DNA from: Chaetorhynchus papuensis
Lineage: Eukaryota > Chordata > Aves > Passeriformes > Rhipiduridae
NCBI GenBank assembly: GCA_013396525.1
Contig: VWYX01000737.1
Coordinates: forward strand, 29,601-93,600
DNA: 64,000 bases
Direction of reading: 5' to 3'
Both the position numbers and the translations under genes were made by a program. This document shows, piece by piece, positions 62,901-64,000 of this stretch. Each line of letters begins with the position of its first letter. Within the stretch, counting starts at the first letter, position 1. Under the pieces are notes generated by a model. It was not told the origin of the DNA and searched no databases. It saw only the letters and a list, made by a program, of their open reading frames with translations.

Positions 62901-64000
62901 CTTTGTACTCTCCAATAATTTGCTTTCTTTGAGAAACTGGCAAGAACTTAAATATTCTTCTAAAGTGTCACCAGTAGAGATGAGGCTGTAAAAGCACTGA
63001 AGATGCAATGGTCCCTAAGCACTATCAAACAAAGGGCAAGATCTTAGTGTTATGGAAAAACCAGGTGTTCCTCTGGCTCCACTTTGAGGAAGTTTGACCC
63101 TGATACCCATCAAGAACACAACAGAGCAGAAGTGAAGGGCACTTATGCAAGTAAAGCCCTTATACATGATAATGTAGTAGGACTTCATGGAGAGACTGCA
63201 AAATTTTGTTCTGAGTACCCAGTGGCAGTTGACTTCTTGTACAGAAAGACCTAGATTTTGTTGTTTGTTTTCTGCAGCCCTTCTTCTTTTCCCACTCTCT
63301 GTGTTCTCTAAGTGACACATTTGTGTCAGGGAATTTCGGCATAGTGACAAATGTTTGCTTTCAAATTTCAGATCCTCTGCAGGGAAGAACCATTGCACTT
63401 TCCTCTTTTAATTTTGCATCCTAGCCCTCTTCCTGCTGAGACACCTGTCTGTACTGTTTCACAAGGTCAGACTGGTGATACCACAGTTGCCTATTTTTTC
63501 TTTAAATGGAGCATGATTATGTTCATCAAATAAGTTATTTTATCAAGAACCATCAAGTAAGGGGTAAAAGCAGAACAAATTTGATCATCTAACAATATTT
63601 TGTGGGGGAAATTTTCTGTAATCAGATGGTTTTTAAAAAAATATACTGAGATAATAAGGACTGTTACTCACAAGCAGTAGTTAAACTCCTGGCCGAAATC
63701 TAGCATGAATGTTGGTGCAAGGTGCAGAAGCTTTCTCCAAGCAACCTGTGTTCAGCCACTGACATTTCCACAGTCTCTGACAAAGTGAATCAGTGGGTAC
63801 TTGTGTCTGGTCTGTTTGGTAAATTGTTTGAACAAGTTCCTCGTTTCTTGGTAGCATGTACTACCTGAGGACTGCCATAAAAATACACAAGATACTCACC
63901 TGTCTGCCTATCACTAACAGGGTTAGAATGGGTTGGAAAGAAAAGTAAAGTTAGGCCATGTCTTGGGATGATCTCTGAGTCTACGCAGCATGGAGGACGA
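59997..64000 (+). other. Probable ENOX1 5' intron to window end
   Basis: Ordinary AT-rich DNA with short chance frames. It contains a TA microsatellite at 60775-60791 and T runs near 61917-61927 and 62107-62121. No coding exon, RNA gene or recognisable mobile element was found. Confidence 0.55.
60775..60791. repeat. TA dinucleotide microsatellite
   Basis: About eight TA units in a row, followed by an A run. Probably length-variable. Confidence 0.85.

Noticed and set aside
1..64000. CRISPR array, operon, phage or plasmid features
   Set aside because: No regularly spaced repeats, ribosome-binding-site-linked gene clusters or prokaryotic coding density; this is vertebrate nuclear DNA.

Overview
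This is vertebrate nuclear DNA, and the repeats point to a bird, probably a passerine. There are split genes with GT/AG introns, two CpG islands, very sparse coding sequence, several CR1 LINE copies in both orientations, two solo-LTR-like elements, and one short SINE with a tRNA-Ile-like head and a CR1 tail. I recall that SINE structure as TguSINE1 of songbirds. Nothing is bacterial or plasmid-like, and a 15-base run of N at 13358-13372 marks an assembly gap.

Layout. (1) 1-7.7 kb holds a CpG island at about 290-620 and, downstream on the + strand, a complete four-coding-exon gene that I identify as CCDC122. It predicts a 264-residue coiled-coil protein, with every intron in phase 0 and no broken frame. 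In other amniotes CCDC122 is arranged head to head with LACC1, so the island is probably a shared bidirectional promoter, with LACC1 running off the left edge on the - strand. (2) 7.7-30.5 kb is intergenic: CR1 copies, the SINE, two CTCF-like sites, and three CpG-clustered or motif-dense islets that could be regulatory. (3) 30.5-31.75 kb is a strong CpG island with CCT and CA microsatellites and several splice-donor candidates. From the order of genes (CCDC122, then ENOX1, same orientation) I infer that it is the ENOX1 promoter and 5' noncoding exon. (4) 31.9-64 kb has no recognisable coding exon and fits the long 5' intron of ENOX1. It carries an ancient CR1, a 441-bp solo LTR, a short antisense CR1, a 2.1-kb antisense CR1 with decayed reverse transcriptase, and an 863-bp LTR.

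The two identified genes are unrelated in function as far as is known: CCDC122 is a poorly characterised coiled-coil protein, and ENOX1 encodes a cell-surface NADH/hydroquinone oxidase. I found no novel multi-gene system. The points most worth checking are the two LTR insertions with target-site duplications, the CTCF-like sites between the genes, the CpG-dense islets in otherwise CpG-poor DNA, and exon structure at both CpG islands. Nearly all other open frames here are chance frames or lie inside repeats.
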